In this document: positions 33,232 to 41,391 of the stretch, piece by piece | How positions within the stretch are numbered: the stretch's first letter is position 1 | How the letters are laid out: each line of letters begins with the position of its first letter | From: an uncultured Dehalococcoidia bacterium | GTDB lineage: Bacteria > Chloroflexota > Dehalococcoidia > Lucifugimonadales > G958296245 | DNA: 64,000 bases | Reading direction: 5' to 3' | Assembly (NCBI GenBank): GCA_958296245.1 | Contig: OY282458.1 | Coordinates: forward strand, 2,422,197-2,486,196 | Program-made: the position numbers and the translations under genes | The notes under the pieces: generated by a model | Told to the model about the DNA's origin: nothing | What the model saw: the letters and a program-made list of their open reading frames with translations, nothing else | The model's database searches: none

Positions 33232-33588
33232 ATGGGATTCATTCACGTCGACGTGGGGGTGTCGAATCCATCGACGCCGGACGTCAGCGAGAAGGTCACC
33301 GTGCTGGTGGACACGGGGGCTACACTCAGCGTCCTACCTGCCATCCTGCTGGAGAGGTTGGGCATCCCGCGGCGCGGCAGACGACGGCTCCGCGGGTTCG
33401 GCGGCGCGGTGACGCGCGACGTCGGCACCGTGGACATGTATTACGACGGCGTCCTCGGAGGCGTGACGGCGATATTCGGAGACGAGGACGACCCGCCGAT
33501 CATGGGCGTCACGGCCCTGGAGTCCCTGGGCTTCGAGGCCGATCCCGTGTCCGGGAAGCTGAATCGCGTCGAGATGCTGATGCTGTAA
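33232..33588 (+). CDS. Retropepsin-like (clan AA) aspartic protease
   Basis: Single-domain protein of 118 residues. D27-T-G-A in VTVLVDTGATLSVLP is the catalytic flap-family triad, and IMGVTALESLGFEADPVSGKL is the matching C-terminal hydrophobic-hydrophobic-Gly element. It would be active as a homodimer. No membrane anchor or signal is seen, so it is cytosolic. GGAGGGAG precedes the ATG. It is followed by argH three bases after its stop, so co-transcribed. Its target is unknown. Confidence 0.85.
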   Translation: MGFIHVDVGVSNPSTPDVSEKVTVLVDTGATLSVLPAILLERLGIPRRGRRRLRGFGGAVTRDVGTVDMYYDGVLGGVTAIFGDEDDPPIMGVTALESLGFEADPVSGKLNRVEMLML

Positions 33589-33591
33589 GCC

Positions 33592-34941
33592 ATGGACACG
33601 GCATTAAGCTATACGGTCTCGATTCACTACGACCGCCGCCTGTACAGACAGGACTTGACCGGCTCGATAGCGCACGCGCACATGCTCGGCCGCCAGGGCA
33701 TCATCCCGGAGCGGGAAGCTGACGAGATCGTGCAGGCCCTTTCTGAGATAGCCAACGAGATCGAGGCCGGCGAGTTCCCTTGGCGCGAGGAGCTCGAAGA
33801 CATCCACATGAACGTGGAGCGCCGGCTCATAGAGAAGATAGGAGACACGGCAGGCAAGCTGCATACTGCCCGCTCCCGCAACGATCAGGTCGCCACGGAC
33901 GTGAGGCTATACGTCAAGGAGGCTGCCGACCGCGTTCTCACGGCGATTCACCGGCTTAGGCGGGCGCTGGTATCGCAGGCCGAGAACAATATAGAGGTGG
34001 TGATGCCCGGCCACACCCATCTGCAGCGAGCCCAGCCGGTGCTCTTCGCGCACCACGCGCTCGCCTATTTCGAAATGCTGGGCCGGGACGCGGAGCGTTT
34101 CAGGCAAGCGCGCTCTAGGGCCGACGTGCTGCCCCTGGGCAGCGGCGCGCTGGCCGGCGTTCCCTATCCGATCGATAGGGAGTACGTCGCCGGCGAACTG
34201 GGATTCGCCTCGGTCTCCGCCAACAGCATGGACGCCGTTTCCGACCGTGACTTCCTGTTGGACTTCCATTCGGCTGCGGCAATATGCATGATGCACCTGT
34301 CGCGTTTCGCCGAGGAGATCGTCCTGTGGTCCTCAGACGACCTCCGCTTCATCAAGCTCGACGACCGCTACACGACCGGCAGCAGCATGATGCCGCAGAA
34401 GCGCAATCCCGACTTCGCCGAGCTGGGACGAGGCCGTACAGGAAGGGTCTACGGCGGCCTGATTGCTCTGCTGACGGTTCTCAAAGGCCTTCCACTGACC
34501 TACAACCGGGACCTGCAGGAGGATAAGGAGGGCTTCTTCGACACCTTCGACACCCTTCTCGCTACCCTGGAGGTCTTCGCTGGAATGGTCTCCACCATGA
34601 CCTTGAACCCCGATAGGATGCTCGCCGCAGCGGTCGACAGCAACGCTGTCGCAACGGACCTCGCCGACTATCTTGTCGGCAAGGGGATGCCGTTCCGGGA
34701 GGCGCACGGCGTTGTTGCAAAGCTATCGTCCCATTCGTCGGCCAGCGGGGTGAGCCTACAAGACATCCCACTGGATACGTACCGCAGCTTCTCCGACCTC
34801 TTCGACGAAGACGTCAAGGCCATCAGCGTGACGTCTTCCCTCGAATCGAGGACCAGCCGCGGAGGGACGGCGCCTTCACGGGTCAGAGCAGCGCTCGAAG
34901 AGGCGAAGGCCGTCCTGGAGCGGGAGGGTAACAACGTCTAG
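33592..34941 (+). CDS. argH: Argininosuccinate lyase
   Basis: Final step of arginine synthesis, cleaving argininosuccinate to arginine and fumarate. 449 residues. Motifs: HTARSRNDQVATDVRLY, MPGHTHLQRAQPVLFAHHAL, the conserved superfamily signature GSSMMPQKRNPD, and the C-terminal TSSLESRTSRGG. The N-terminus lacks the usual LWGGRF opening but retains SIHYDRRLYRQDLTGSIAHAHML, so the start at ATG 33592 gives a slightly short but functional-looking enzyme. It is separated from argG by three non-arginine genes. Its last eight bases overlap the proposed rpe start. Confidence 0.94.
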   Translation: MDTALSYTVSIHYDRRLYRQDLTGSIAHAHMLGRQGIIPEREADEIVQALSEIANEIEAGEFPWREELEDIHMNVERRLIEKIGDTAGKLHTARSRNDQVATDVRLYVKEAADRVLTAIHRLRRALVSQAENNIEVVMPGHTHLQRAQPVLFAHHALAYFEMLGRDAERFRQARSRADVLPLGSGALAGVPYPIDREYVAGELGFASVSANSMDAVSDRDFLLDFHSAAAICMMHLSRFAEEIVLWSSDDLRFIKLDDRYTTGSSMMPQKRNPDFAELGRGRTGRVYGGLIALLTVLKGLPLTYNRDLQEDKEGFFDTFDTLLATLEVFAGMVSTMTLNPDRMLAAAVDSNAVATDLADYLVGKGMPFREAHGVVAKLSSHSSASGVSLQDIPLDTYRSFSDLFDEDVKAISVTSSLESRTSRGGTAPSRVRAALEEAKAVLEREGNNV

Positions 34942-35605
34942 ACACGTCAAGATCGCGCCGTCCATACTGGCCGCCGACTTCAGCCGAATGGGAGAGCAGG
35001 TCGCCGAAGCGGCCGAGGGCGGCGCCGACTACGTCCACGTTGACGTCATGGACGGCCGCTTCGTGCCTAACCTGACCTTCGGCCCGGCCATGGTGCAGGC
35101 GATCCGCCGCTGGACAGACCTCCCCCTCGACGTGCACATGATGGTGGCGTCGCCTGAGCAGTACGTGGAAGAGACGGCACAGGCCGGGGCCGACATAATC
35201 ACCGTCCACGCCGAATCGAGCGCCCATCTTCACAAGGTCGTGCAGGCGGTACGGGACGCCGGCTCCAAACCCGGCGTCGCGATCAACCCGGCAACGCCGC
35301 CCTCCGCAATCGAGGAGATAGTCGCCGAGGTGGATATGGTGCTCGTCATGAGCGTCAACCCCGGTTGGGGAGGGCAGAAGTTCATCAGCGGCGCCGTCGA
35401 CAAGATTCGCCGCGTTAGAGCCATGCTCGACGAGCTCGGCTTGGATGCCGAGATCGAGGTTGACGGGGGAATCGACCCCAATACCGCGCGGGCGGTTGCC
35501 GAGGCCGGCGCCGACGTCCTGGTTGCGGGGAGCGCCGTATACGGCGGCGCGGCTGCCGTTGCGGATGCTATCGCCCGGATCAGAGCCAAGGCAATGGGAG
35601 CCTGA
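34934..35605 (+). CDS. rpe: Ribulose-phosphate 3-epimerase, probable ACG start
   Basis: TIM-barrel epimerase interconverting ribulose-5-phosphate and xylulose-5-phosphate. The first ATG in frame, 34988, would cut off the essential strand KIAPSILAADFSRM. No ATG, GTG or TTG lies between the upstream in-frame stop near 34831 and 34988. ACG at 34934 is placed five bases after GGGAGGG and gives MSRHVKIAPSILAADFSRMG, 223 residues, the normal length and N-terminus. Metal ligands H35 and D37 (VHVDVMDG), DVHMM and EVDGGIDPNT are present. The alternative is a base error turning ATG into ACG. Confidence 0.9.
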   Translation, partial: TSRHVKIAPSILAADFSRMGEQVAEAAEGGADYVHVDVMDGRFVPNLTFGPAMVQAIRRWTDLPLDVHMMVASPEQYVEETAQAGADIITVHAESSAHLHKVVQAVRDAGSKPGVAINPATPPSAIEEIVAEVDMVLVMSVNPGWGGQKFISGAVDKIRRVRAMLDELGLDAEIEVDGGIDPNTARAVAEAGADVLVAGSAVYGGAAAVADAIARIRAKAMGA

Positions 35606-35610
35606 GCGCC

Positions 35611-36525
35611 ATGCCAGCCGCCGGCCATGAGAGGACACCCCCCGACTGGGACGAACGTATCCGGGACGCCTCCGCTCGATTGACGCAAGCAAGACGCGAC
35701 CTCGAGGAGGCGCGCGACGCTCTCTTGAAGGCGAGAAGGCGATACGACCGTTTGCGAAGCGCACTCGACCGCGCCGTCAAGCACGCCTCGCAGGCGCGCT
35801 CCAATGAAGCCGACGTCAGGCGAAGGGCCGAGGAGGCTCGCCGACAGGCTGCGGAGGCTGGGAAATGGTCCCAACGCAAGCTCGACCAACCCGGTCAGGG
35901 GCAGCCCGAACAATCGCGCTTCAGACTCGACGCCGAGTCGATCAGGCTCGGGAACAGCCTGCGCACCATCGAGGCTGAGATGGACCGCAGAGCCGCCGAG
36001 GTGCGGCGCGGAGAGACGGCGCTCAGGTCTACCGCAGACAACATCAGGTCACTTGGCTCAGACGTAGCGGCGCTTGAGCGGCGCGTGCTCGACCTGGACC
36101 AGGCGGTCAGGCGTTCAGCTCGCCTAAGAGACCTGGCGAGACTGTCTGGACCGACGGAGAAGACGAGGCGACAGGACACGCAGAATGATAGTGCGGCAGC
36201 GGCGCCCGCCGGTACGGAACCAGACCCGGACTCCGCGCCGCTCACCATCACGGACAGGGCCGCCGTCTACCTCAGGAGCGTCCTGTACGGCATGAGGCGC
36301 CGCCCGGGCCAGATCCTTAGATTCATTCCAGAGGCCGACGGCGGCGTCACACTTGCCCTGGACACGCCAAGGCACGGCGACGAGGTCGTCTCGGTCGGCG
36401 ACGCATCAGTATTGCTGGTGCAGGCCCCGCTCCCGCCGGACCTGCAGGGGACGACCGTCGACGTACGGGGGTCAGCCTATGGCCTCGAACTCGTGATCAA
36501 GCCTCGAGGCCTACCACAGGGCTAG
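35611..36525 (+). CDS. Coiled-coil protein with cysteine-free HesB-like C-terminal domain
   Basis: Protein of 304 residues. Residues about 14-180 are long charged heptads, strongly coiled coil (RLTQARRDLEEARDALLKAR, LERRVLDLDQAVRRSARLR). After an acidic linker, residues about 212-300 (LTITDRAAVYLRSVLYGMRR, GQILRFIPEADGGVTLALD, GDEVVSVGDASVLLVQAPLP) have the strand pattern of HesB/IscA scaffold domains but contain no cysteine at all, so they cannot bind an Fe-S cluster in the normal way. I do not recognise the fusion. It starts six bases after rpe and its TAG stop lies in a family 1 repeat end (TAGCAGG). Function unknown. Confidence 0.7.
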   Translation: MPAAGHERTPPDWDERIRDASARLTQARRDLEEARDALLKARRRYDRLRSALDRAVKHASQARSNEADVRRRAEEARRQAAEAGKWSQRKLDQPGQGQPEQSRFRLDAESIRLGNSLRTIEAEMDRRAAEVRRGETALRSTADNIRSLGSDVAALERRVLDLDQAVRRSARLRDLARLSGPTEKTRRQDTQNDSAAAAPAGTEPDPDSAPLTITDRAAVYLRSVLYGMRRRPGQILRFIPEADGGVTLALDTPRHGDEVVSVGDASVLLVQAPLPPDLQGTTVDVRGSAYGLELVIKPRGLPQG

Positions 36526-36556
36526 CAGGGCACGGAAGAACCCTTCCTGACCATCC

Positions 36557-37534
36557 TTAGAAGGTCAGAGAGACCTTCAACGCGCCGTCGTCCTTGGAGT
36601 GCGCCAACTCGAACGCCTCGCCAACTTCCCAAATAGGGAACTGGTGCGTAACAAGGGGCGACACGTCGACCTCCCCGTTGCGGATGAAGTCCACGGCCAG
36701 CCGAAAATCGGGCAGCCCGGGCTCGTCCTGACCCCCATGTACCGAATGCATGGTCAGCCGCCGCCGGAAGAAGGTGTCCCAATCGAAAGGCGCCATCTCC
36801 ATGTTCGGCGGCAGGCCGAAGACAGCGACTCGCCCCCGGTCCCGGGCGAGCATCATCGACTGGTTCAGGGTATCGGCGCTGCCCACCGCCTCGACGACAA
36901 GATCGGCCCCCTGACCGTCGGTCAGATCGAGCACGGCCTCGGTGGCCTTCTGCCCAGTCAGACCGATCGCCTCGTCTACGCCCATCGCCACGCCTGCGGC
37001 TAGGCGGTCGGGGATCGGCTCTATTGCGATTATCCGGTGCGCTCCCAATCTCCTCAGCATGAAATCATGGAACAGCCCAACGGAACCCTGTCCTATGACG
37101 ACTACCGTTCGACCCAGCAACGGGGGCAGCAGCTTGCATCCGTAAACGACCGTTCCGAGCTGCTGGGCCATGAGCAGATGCGCGAGCGGGACGTCACCCG
37201 GTAGGCGGATCAAGAACCGGGGATCGATCAGCTGGTAGCCGGCGAAGACCCGTGAGCTCCAGATATTGGGGGCGGTCAAGACGACGGCGCCCGTCTCAAA
37301 GGCCGAGTCCCCGCCGTCAACCACTTCGCCGACGCCCTCATGCCCTGGATAGCCCGGAGCCAAGGGCAGGTCCCGCACGTTCCAGCCCATGTAGGCGATG
37401 TGTAGGTCGCTCCCGCAGATCGAGGCCAATCTGGTGCGGACGAGCACGCGCCCCGGCTCCACGTCGGGTACGGGCACCTCGTGACACTCGACCTCCTTCA
37501 AGGCTGTCGTCACTGCTGCCGGCATAGTAGACAA
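36557..37534 (-). CDS. Zinc-type medium-chain alcohol dehydrogenase
   Basis: MDR-family NAD(P) dehydrogenase of 325 residues. The catalytic zinc site is visible as ICGSDLH and PGHEGVGEV. The nucleotide-binding GQGSVGLF is near 150. The four-cysteine structural-zinc loop is absent, which explains the short length compared with about 345. The start is TTG 37534, with GGAGGAG nine bases upstream; an ATG three codons later is possible. It converges on the coiled-coil gene, and a small hairpin (CTGACC...GGTCAG, 36548-36568) covers the junction and may serve both. The substrate is unknown. Confidence 0.88.
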   Translation of the reverse strand: MSTMPAAVTTALKEVECHEVPVPDVEPGRVLVRTRLASICGSDLHIAYMGWNVRDLPLAPGYPGHEGVGEVVDGGDSAFETGAVVLTAPNIWSSRVFAGYQLIDPRFLIRLPGDVPLAHLLMAQQLGTVVYGCKLLPPLLGRTVVVIGQGSVGLFHDFMLRRLGAHRIIAIEPIPDRLAAGVAMGVDEAIGLTGQKATEAVLDLTDGQGADLVVEAVGSADTLNQSMMLARDRGRVAVFGLPPNMEMAPFDWDTFFRRRLTMHSVHGGQDEPGLPDFRLAVDFIRNGEVDVSPLVTHQFPIWEVGEAFELAHSKDDGALKVSLTF

Positions 37535-37557
37535 GGCGGCGAACTCCTCCTACGGGG

Positions 37558-38883
37558 TCACTTCGGCTGTTGGGCCGTAAAACGGTATATTACACCTTCG
37601 AACGTCAGAACGTAGACCTCCCCGGACGCGTCCTCGCCGAACGACGAGATCGACAGGCCGGTATCCGCAATCTCCACGTGCTCCGTCACCGAGGCGCCGT
37701 CGTACCTGAGCGCCCATATCTTCCCGCTGCAGAAGTCGCCGTACAGGTAAGCGCCGTGAAGAGACGCCATACTCCTCCCCCTGTAGACGTGCCCGCCAAT
37801 GACCGAGCAGCCGCCCCCGCGGCCGTACTCCGCAACCGGCATCTCCAGGCCGTCGGCGTCGCAGCGAGCTTGGCCGAAGCAGTGCGACCCCTCCATGACG
37901 TTCCAGCCGTAATTGAGGCCCGGCCTGATTACGTTCACCTCTTCATAGAGGTTCTGACCCACGTCGGCCGCCCAAAGGATACCGGTCTCCCGGTCGAAGC
38001 TGAATCGCCAGGGGTTTCGGAGGCCGTAAGCCCAAATCTCCCCACGGGCATCCCCCCCGCTTCCGGCGAAGGGGTTGTCTTCCGGGACCGCATAGCTCCC
38101 CTGCGCGTCGACCGAGCTCACGTCGACGCGCAGGACGCTGCCGAGGAGGGTGGAAATGTCCTGCCCGTTATCGTGCGGGTCCCCGGCTGCGCCTCCGTCT
38201 CCAAGGCCGGCATAGAGCATACCGTCGGGGCCAAAGACGAGGTGGCCGCCGTTGTGGTTGCTGAAAGGCTGCCCGACTTCCAGCAGAACAAGCTCTGAGG
38301 CGGGGTCACCCCGATTGGCGTCGCCCGGGCTGACCGAAAAGCGCGAAATGACAGACCTGCGCGGGCCCGAGGCCGAGTAGTAGACGTAGAAGTACCCATT
38401 CTCAGAATAGCCGGGATCGAACGCCAGCCCCAACAACCCCTCCTCGCTCCCGTAGCTCTCGGGAGCGCTGACTCGTTCGCGGATGTCCAAGAAGGTTTGC
38501 GCCGATTCGACGCCCGGGTCGTTCTCGAACACGACGACCCGGCCCGGCTGGAGCACGAGGAACAGCCTGTTGGTCCCGTCGCCGGCATGGGTCAAATGGA
38601 CCATCTTGTCGAACCTGATGCCTGGGAAAGCAGGCTCTAGCCCCACTGGGGCGAGCGGCGGATCGGACGTGGCCGGAGAGGGCGTGGAGGGTCTTGGCGC
38701 AACGGCCGTCGGCGACGTTGCGCCTGCTGGCGGTTGCTCTTCCGTCGTACTCCCCACGCAAGCCGGGAGCAGAAGCGCCGCAATCATTGCAGTCAGAGCG
38801 GCGATGGCTACGCGCAACGGCATCGGTAGGGCCAACCGGCGGGGAGACCCTGGCCCCCGGCCAGAGGCGGCGGTACTGGACAT
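37558..38883 (-). CDS. Glucose/sorbosone dehydrogenase-like lipoprotein (soluble quinoprotein beta-propeller)
   Basis: Secreted beta-propeller of the PQQ-dependent sugar dehydrogenase family, 441 residues, or 421 if read from Met21. The lipoprotein signal ends in LLLPAC with C42 as the lipidated residue. Propeller marks: HAGDGTNRLFLVLQPGRV, LGLAFDPGYSENGYFYVYYSA, HNGGHLVFGPDGMLYAGLGDGG, YGLRNPWRFSFDRETG, and DVGQNLYEEVNVIRPGLNYGWNVMEG. It likely oxidises sugars at the cell surface; PQQ use is inferred. The ATG lies one base after the recF stop, so the two are co-transcribed. Met21 (MPLRVAIAALTAM) gives a cleaner signal peptide. Confidence 0.88.
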   Translation of the reverse strand: MSSTAASGRGPGSPRRLALPMPLRVAIAALTAMIAALLLPACVGSTTEEQPPAGATSPTAVAPRPSTPSPATSDPPLAPVGLEPAFPGIRFDKMVHLTHAGDGTNRLFLVLQPGRVVVFENDPGVESAQTFLDIRERVSAPESYGSEEGLLGLAFDPGYSENGYFYVYYSASGPRRSVISRFSVSPGDANRGDPASELVLLEVGQPFSNHNGGHLVFGPDGMLYAGLGDGGAAGDPHDNGQDISTLLGSVLRVDVSSVDAQGSYAVPEDNPFAGSGGDARGEIWAYGLRNPWRFSFDRETGILWAADVGQNLYEEVNVIRPGLNYGWNVMEGSHCFGQARCDADGLEMPVAEYGRGGGCSVIGGHVYRGRSMASLHGAYLYGDFCSGKIWALRYDGASVTEHVEIADTGLSISSFGEDASGEVYVLTFEGVIYRFTAQQPK

Positions 38884-38884
38884 C

Positions 38885-40153
38885 CTACGAGCCCCGCCCG
38901 TCGGGCTCGAACGGCGACACCTTGCCGCCCGCCACGCTGAACTTCGACATACGATCGATGAACGTCCTGTCCACAGACTCCAACGTTGCGGCTGTCACAA
39001 AGCACTGCTGGTACAGCCCCGCTCTGTCCAAGACCCTGGCGCGGCGGCTGGAGTCCAGCTCCGACAGTATGTCGTCCAAGAGAAGGATCGGCTCCTGCCC
39101 CCGCTCGTCCTGGAGGAAGCGCGCCTCGGCCAGCTTCAAGGCGAGAACAAGGGTGCGGCACTGTCCCCTGGAAGCGCTGCTGCCCGCCTCCAAGCGGCCC
39201 AGTAGCATAAGGAGGTCGTCACGATGCGGCCCCACCACCGTGAATCCCTGCGCGGCCTCCCTGGGCCGGCTGCGCTCCAAGGCCTCCCTCATGGCCTGAT
39301 CCAATCCCTGCCCATCCGTTCCGCAGCCGACGTTGGGTTTGTAGACGACCTGAAGCTCCTCTTCACCCCCGGACAACTCCTCGTGCAGTGGCGCGGCGAG
39401 CGCTGCAATAGCGCTTACCGTACAGGCGCGCCGCCGCATGATGTACACGCCGGACTCGACCAGTTCACGATCCCAGAACCCCAGTTCCGCCGGCTGCGAC
39501 CTACCGTCTCTGACCGCCTTCAAGAGCCGGTTCCGGTGGGCCATCACCTGTTGGTACTTCTGAAGGAGCCTAAAGTAACGGCTGTCGACCTGGGAAATCA
39601 ATATGTCGACGTAGCGGCGGCGGGAGGAGGGCGGCCCAAGCACGATGTCCATGTCCTGAGCGGTAAAGAGCACGGCGTTCACCTCGCCCACGAGGGCAGA
39701 GATACGTCTGGGAGCCCCATTGACCCGTACCTGCTTCTGTACGGAGCTCGTCGATTCTACGGCCTCCGATGCGCTCGGCGCCGTAGCGCCGTCTGCGTGA
39801 ACAGCCGGCAGCGCCATCTTCTGCAGCCCGATTATCACCCGGAGCGGCGCGCCGTCTCGTTGAACGACCGCGGAAACCTGGGAATGTTCCCCTCGCTCCA
39901 GGGCCTCGCGGCGCACCAGATCCCGGTCCGAAGACGCCCTCGGCGACTTCACGACCGCCAGCATGTAGATGGCCTCCAAGATGTTCGTCTTGCCCTGGCC
40001 GTTGCTGCCGTAGAGCAGCACTATCCCGGGCGGCAGGTCAACCTGGAGGCTCTCGTAGTTGCGGAAGTTCGTCAGATTCAGGCGGCTAACGTAGATGAGA
40101 TAATCTCCTACGACCCATACGGGGCTGACAGGCTGCCTCCGGCTTCCTTGCAT
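38885..40153 (-). CDS. recF: DNA replication and repair protein RecF
   Basis: SMC-like ATPase that loads RecA at single-strand gaps. 422 residues with Walker A GSNGQGKT (49-56), preceded by LNLTNFRNYESLQVDLP. A signature-like motif in GGEEELQ is not clear. Late motifs are SRGQCRTLVLALKLAEA and ILLLDDILSELDSSRR (Walker B). The N-terminus is about 20 residues longer than usual. A TAGGAG lies before an ATC codon at the position (IYVSRLNLTNF) where most RecF proteins begin, so the true start is uncertain. It is not next to dnaA, dnaN or gyrB, the common setting. A family 1 repeat remnant lies just upstream. Confidence 0.9.
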   Translation of the reverse strand: MQGSRRQPVSPVWVVGDYLIYVSRLNLTNFRNYESLQVDLPPGIVLLYGSNGQGKTNILEAIYMLAVVKSPRASSDRDLVRREALERGEHSQVSAVVQRDGAPLRVIIGLQKMALPAVHADGATAPSASEAVESTSSVQKQVRVNGAPRRISALVGEVNAVLFTAQDMDIVLGPPSSRRRYVDILISQVDSRYFRLLQKYQQVMAHRNRLLKAVRDGRSQPAELGFWDRELVESGVYIMRRRACTVSAIAALAAPLHEELSGGEEELQVVYKPNVGCGTDGQGLDQAMREALERSRPREAAQGFTVVGPHRDDLLMLLGRLEAGSSASRGQCRTLVLALKLAEARFLQDERGQEPILLLDDILSELDSSRRARVLDRAGLYQQCFVTAATLESVDRTFIDRMSKFSVAGGKVSPFEPDGRGS

Positions 40154-40225
40154 CTCTCTTCTTGGGCCAAGAAGGGGAGAATAGATTATATACGAGGGGC
40201 GCCCTCAGCCACCCGTAGAGGAGCC
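40150..40225 (+). repeat. Family 1 repeat remnant
   Basis: Carries the family interior only: CTTCTTGGGCCAAGAAGG hairpin, ATTATATACGAGGGGCGCCC, and CTCAGCCACCCG. Both terminal inverted repeats are missing. It lies between the divergent recF and cyclase-family genes and overlaps the recF start. Confidence 0.45.
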
Positions 40226-40316
40226 TTGATTCGTCTTCCCCTCGGTGACATCCAAGAGCGAGTGCAATATACTTGTGCCTTGCGGCGGACCGTACACTGA
40301 CAAGGGAGGGGTTCCG

Positions 40317-41237
40317 GTGCCAGTTAGCATCCCCAGCGAAGATGAGGTCCTCGCCTACTTCAAATCATTGAGCAACTGGGGTAGATGGGGCGGCGACGAC
40401 CAGCTCGGCACCCTTAACCTGCTCTCGCCGGACTCTGCCCGCAGGGGATTCTCCACGGTAACAGAGCACGTCACCGTCTCATGCGCCCGCACCGTCGCGT
40501 ATGAGCCAAGCTTGGACGCCCCAAAGCCCGCCCTGCACTTCATGACCCACAGCGGCGAGGCGGATAACCCGCGCGTTGCAGTCGACTTCGTCGGTATGGT
40601 CTTCCACGGGGCCACGATTACGCACGTGGACAGCCTCGCTCACTTCTTCTGGGAGGGTCGGATGTACAATGGCCGTCCCTCCAGCCTGGTGTCCACGTCC
40701 GAGGGCGCAACCGCGGGATCCATCGAGCTCGCGGGAGGCGGGATCGTCACACGGGGGATACTGGTCGACGCTCCGCTCATTCGAGGCGTCCGCTGGCTGG
40801 AGCGAGGCGAGGGCGTCATGCCTGACGACATCCTGGAGGCGGAGCGGCGCCACGGATTCAGGATCACTGAGGGCGACGCCCTGCTGATCAGAACGGGCCA
40901 GCTGACGCGCAGGGGCGTTGAGGGCCCTGCGGATCCGGACGCCGGCTCCACCGCGTGTCAGGCCGCCTGCCTGCCCCTGTTCCACGAACGCGGCATTGCC
41001 GTCTTGGGCACGGACACGGGCAACGACGTTAAGCCCACCGGCTATCCTTCCCTGACGAACCCCATACACCAGGTGGGGATCGTCGCCATGGGCCTGTGGA
41101 TACTCGACAACGCCAACTTGGACGACCTCGCGATGGAATGCAGGAAGCGAGGCCGCTACGAATTCCTACTGATGACGTCGCCGCTCAAGCTCTCCAACAC
41201 CACCGGGTCCCCTGTCAATCCCCTTGCCGTCTTCTAG
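40317..41237 (+). CDS. Cyclase family protein (kynurenine formamidase-like)
   Basis: Metal-dependent hydrolase of 306 residues. The cyclase signature is HGATITHVDSLAHFFWEGRMYNG, with the His/Asp/His metal ligands (HxxTxxHxDxxxH spacing), and GDALLIRTG follows. A GTG start at 40317 has GGGAGGGG upstream; the frame before it reads through junk. Family members hydrolyse N-formylkynurenine or act as isatin hydrolase-type enzymes; the substrate here is unknown. SNWGRWGGDDQLGTLNLLSP at the start is typical for the larger bacterial branch of about 300 residues. Confidence 0.88.
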   Translation: MPVSIPSEDEVLAYFKSLSNWGRWGGDDQLGTLNLLSPDSARRGFSTVTEHVTVSCARTVAYEPSLDAPKPALHFMTHSGEADNPRVAVDFVGMVFHGATITHVDSLAHFFWEGRMYNGRPSSLVSTSEGATAGSIELAGGGIVTRGILVDAPLIRGVRWLERGEGVMPDDILEAERRHGFRITEGDALLIRTGQLTRRGVEGPADPDAGSTACQAACLPLFHERGIAVLGTDTGNDVKPTGYPSLTNPIHQVGIVAMGLWILDNANLDDLAMECRKRGRYEFLLMTSPLKLSNTTGSPVNPLAVF

Positions 41238-41304
41238 AAGACTGCGGAAGGTACGAATGGGCAGAATGGCAGAGCCCGCCGGGAGTTTGAGGGGATTCAT
41301 CAGA

Positions 41305-41310
41305 TATAAT
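41305..41310 (+). promoter_or_regulatory. Possible -10 box of the second Gfo/Idh/MocA gene
   Basis: Perfect TATAAT, 82 bases before the ATG at 41392, in an AT-rich patch. No clear -35 at 16-18 bases. Confidence 0.3.
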
Positions 41311-41391
41311 CTATTCCCATTCCTAGTCAAGTAAAGAAGGGCTGCAAGGAAGCCTGAAGCGTTTTCCCGCAGCCTGCTAAAGGAGGCACAG

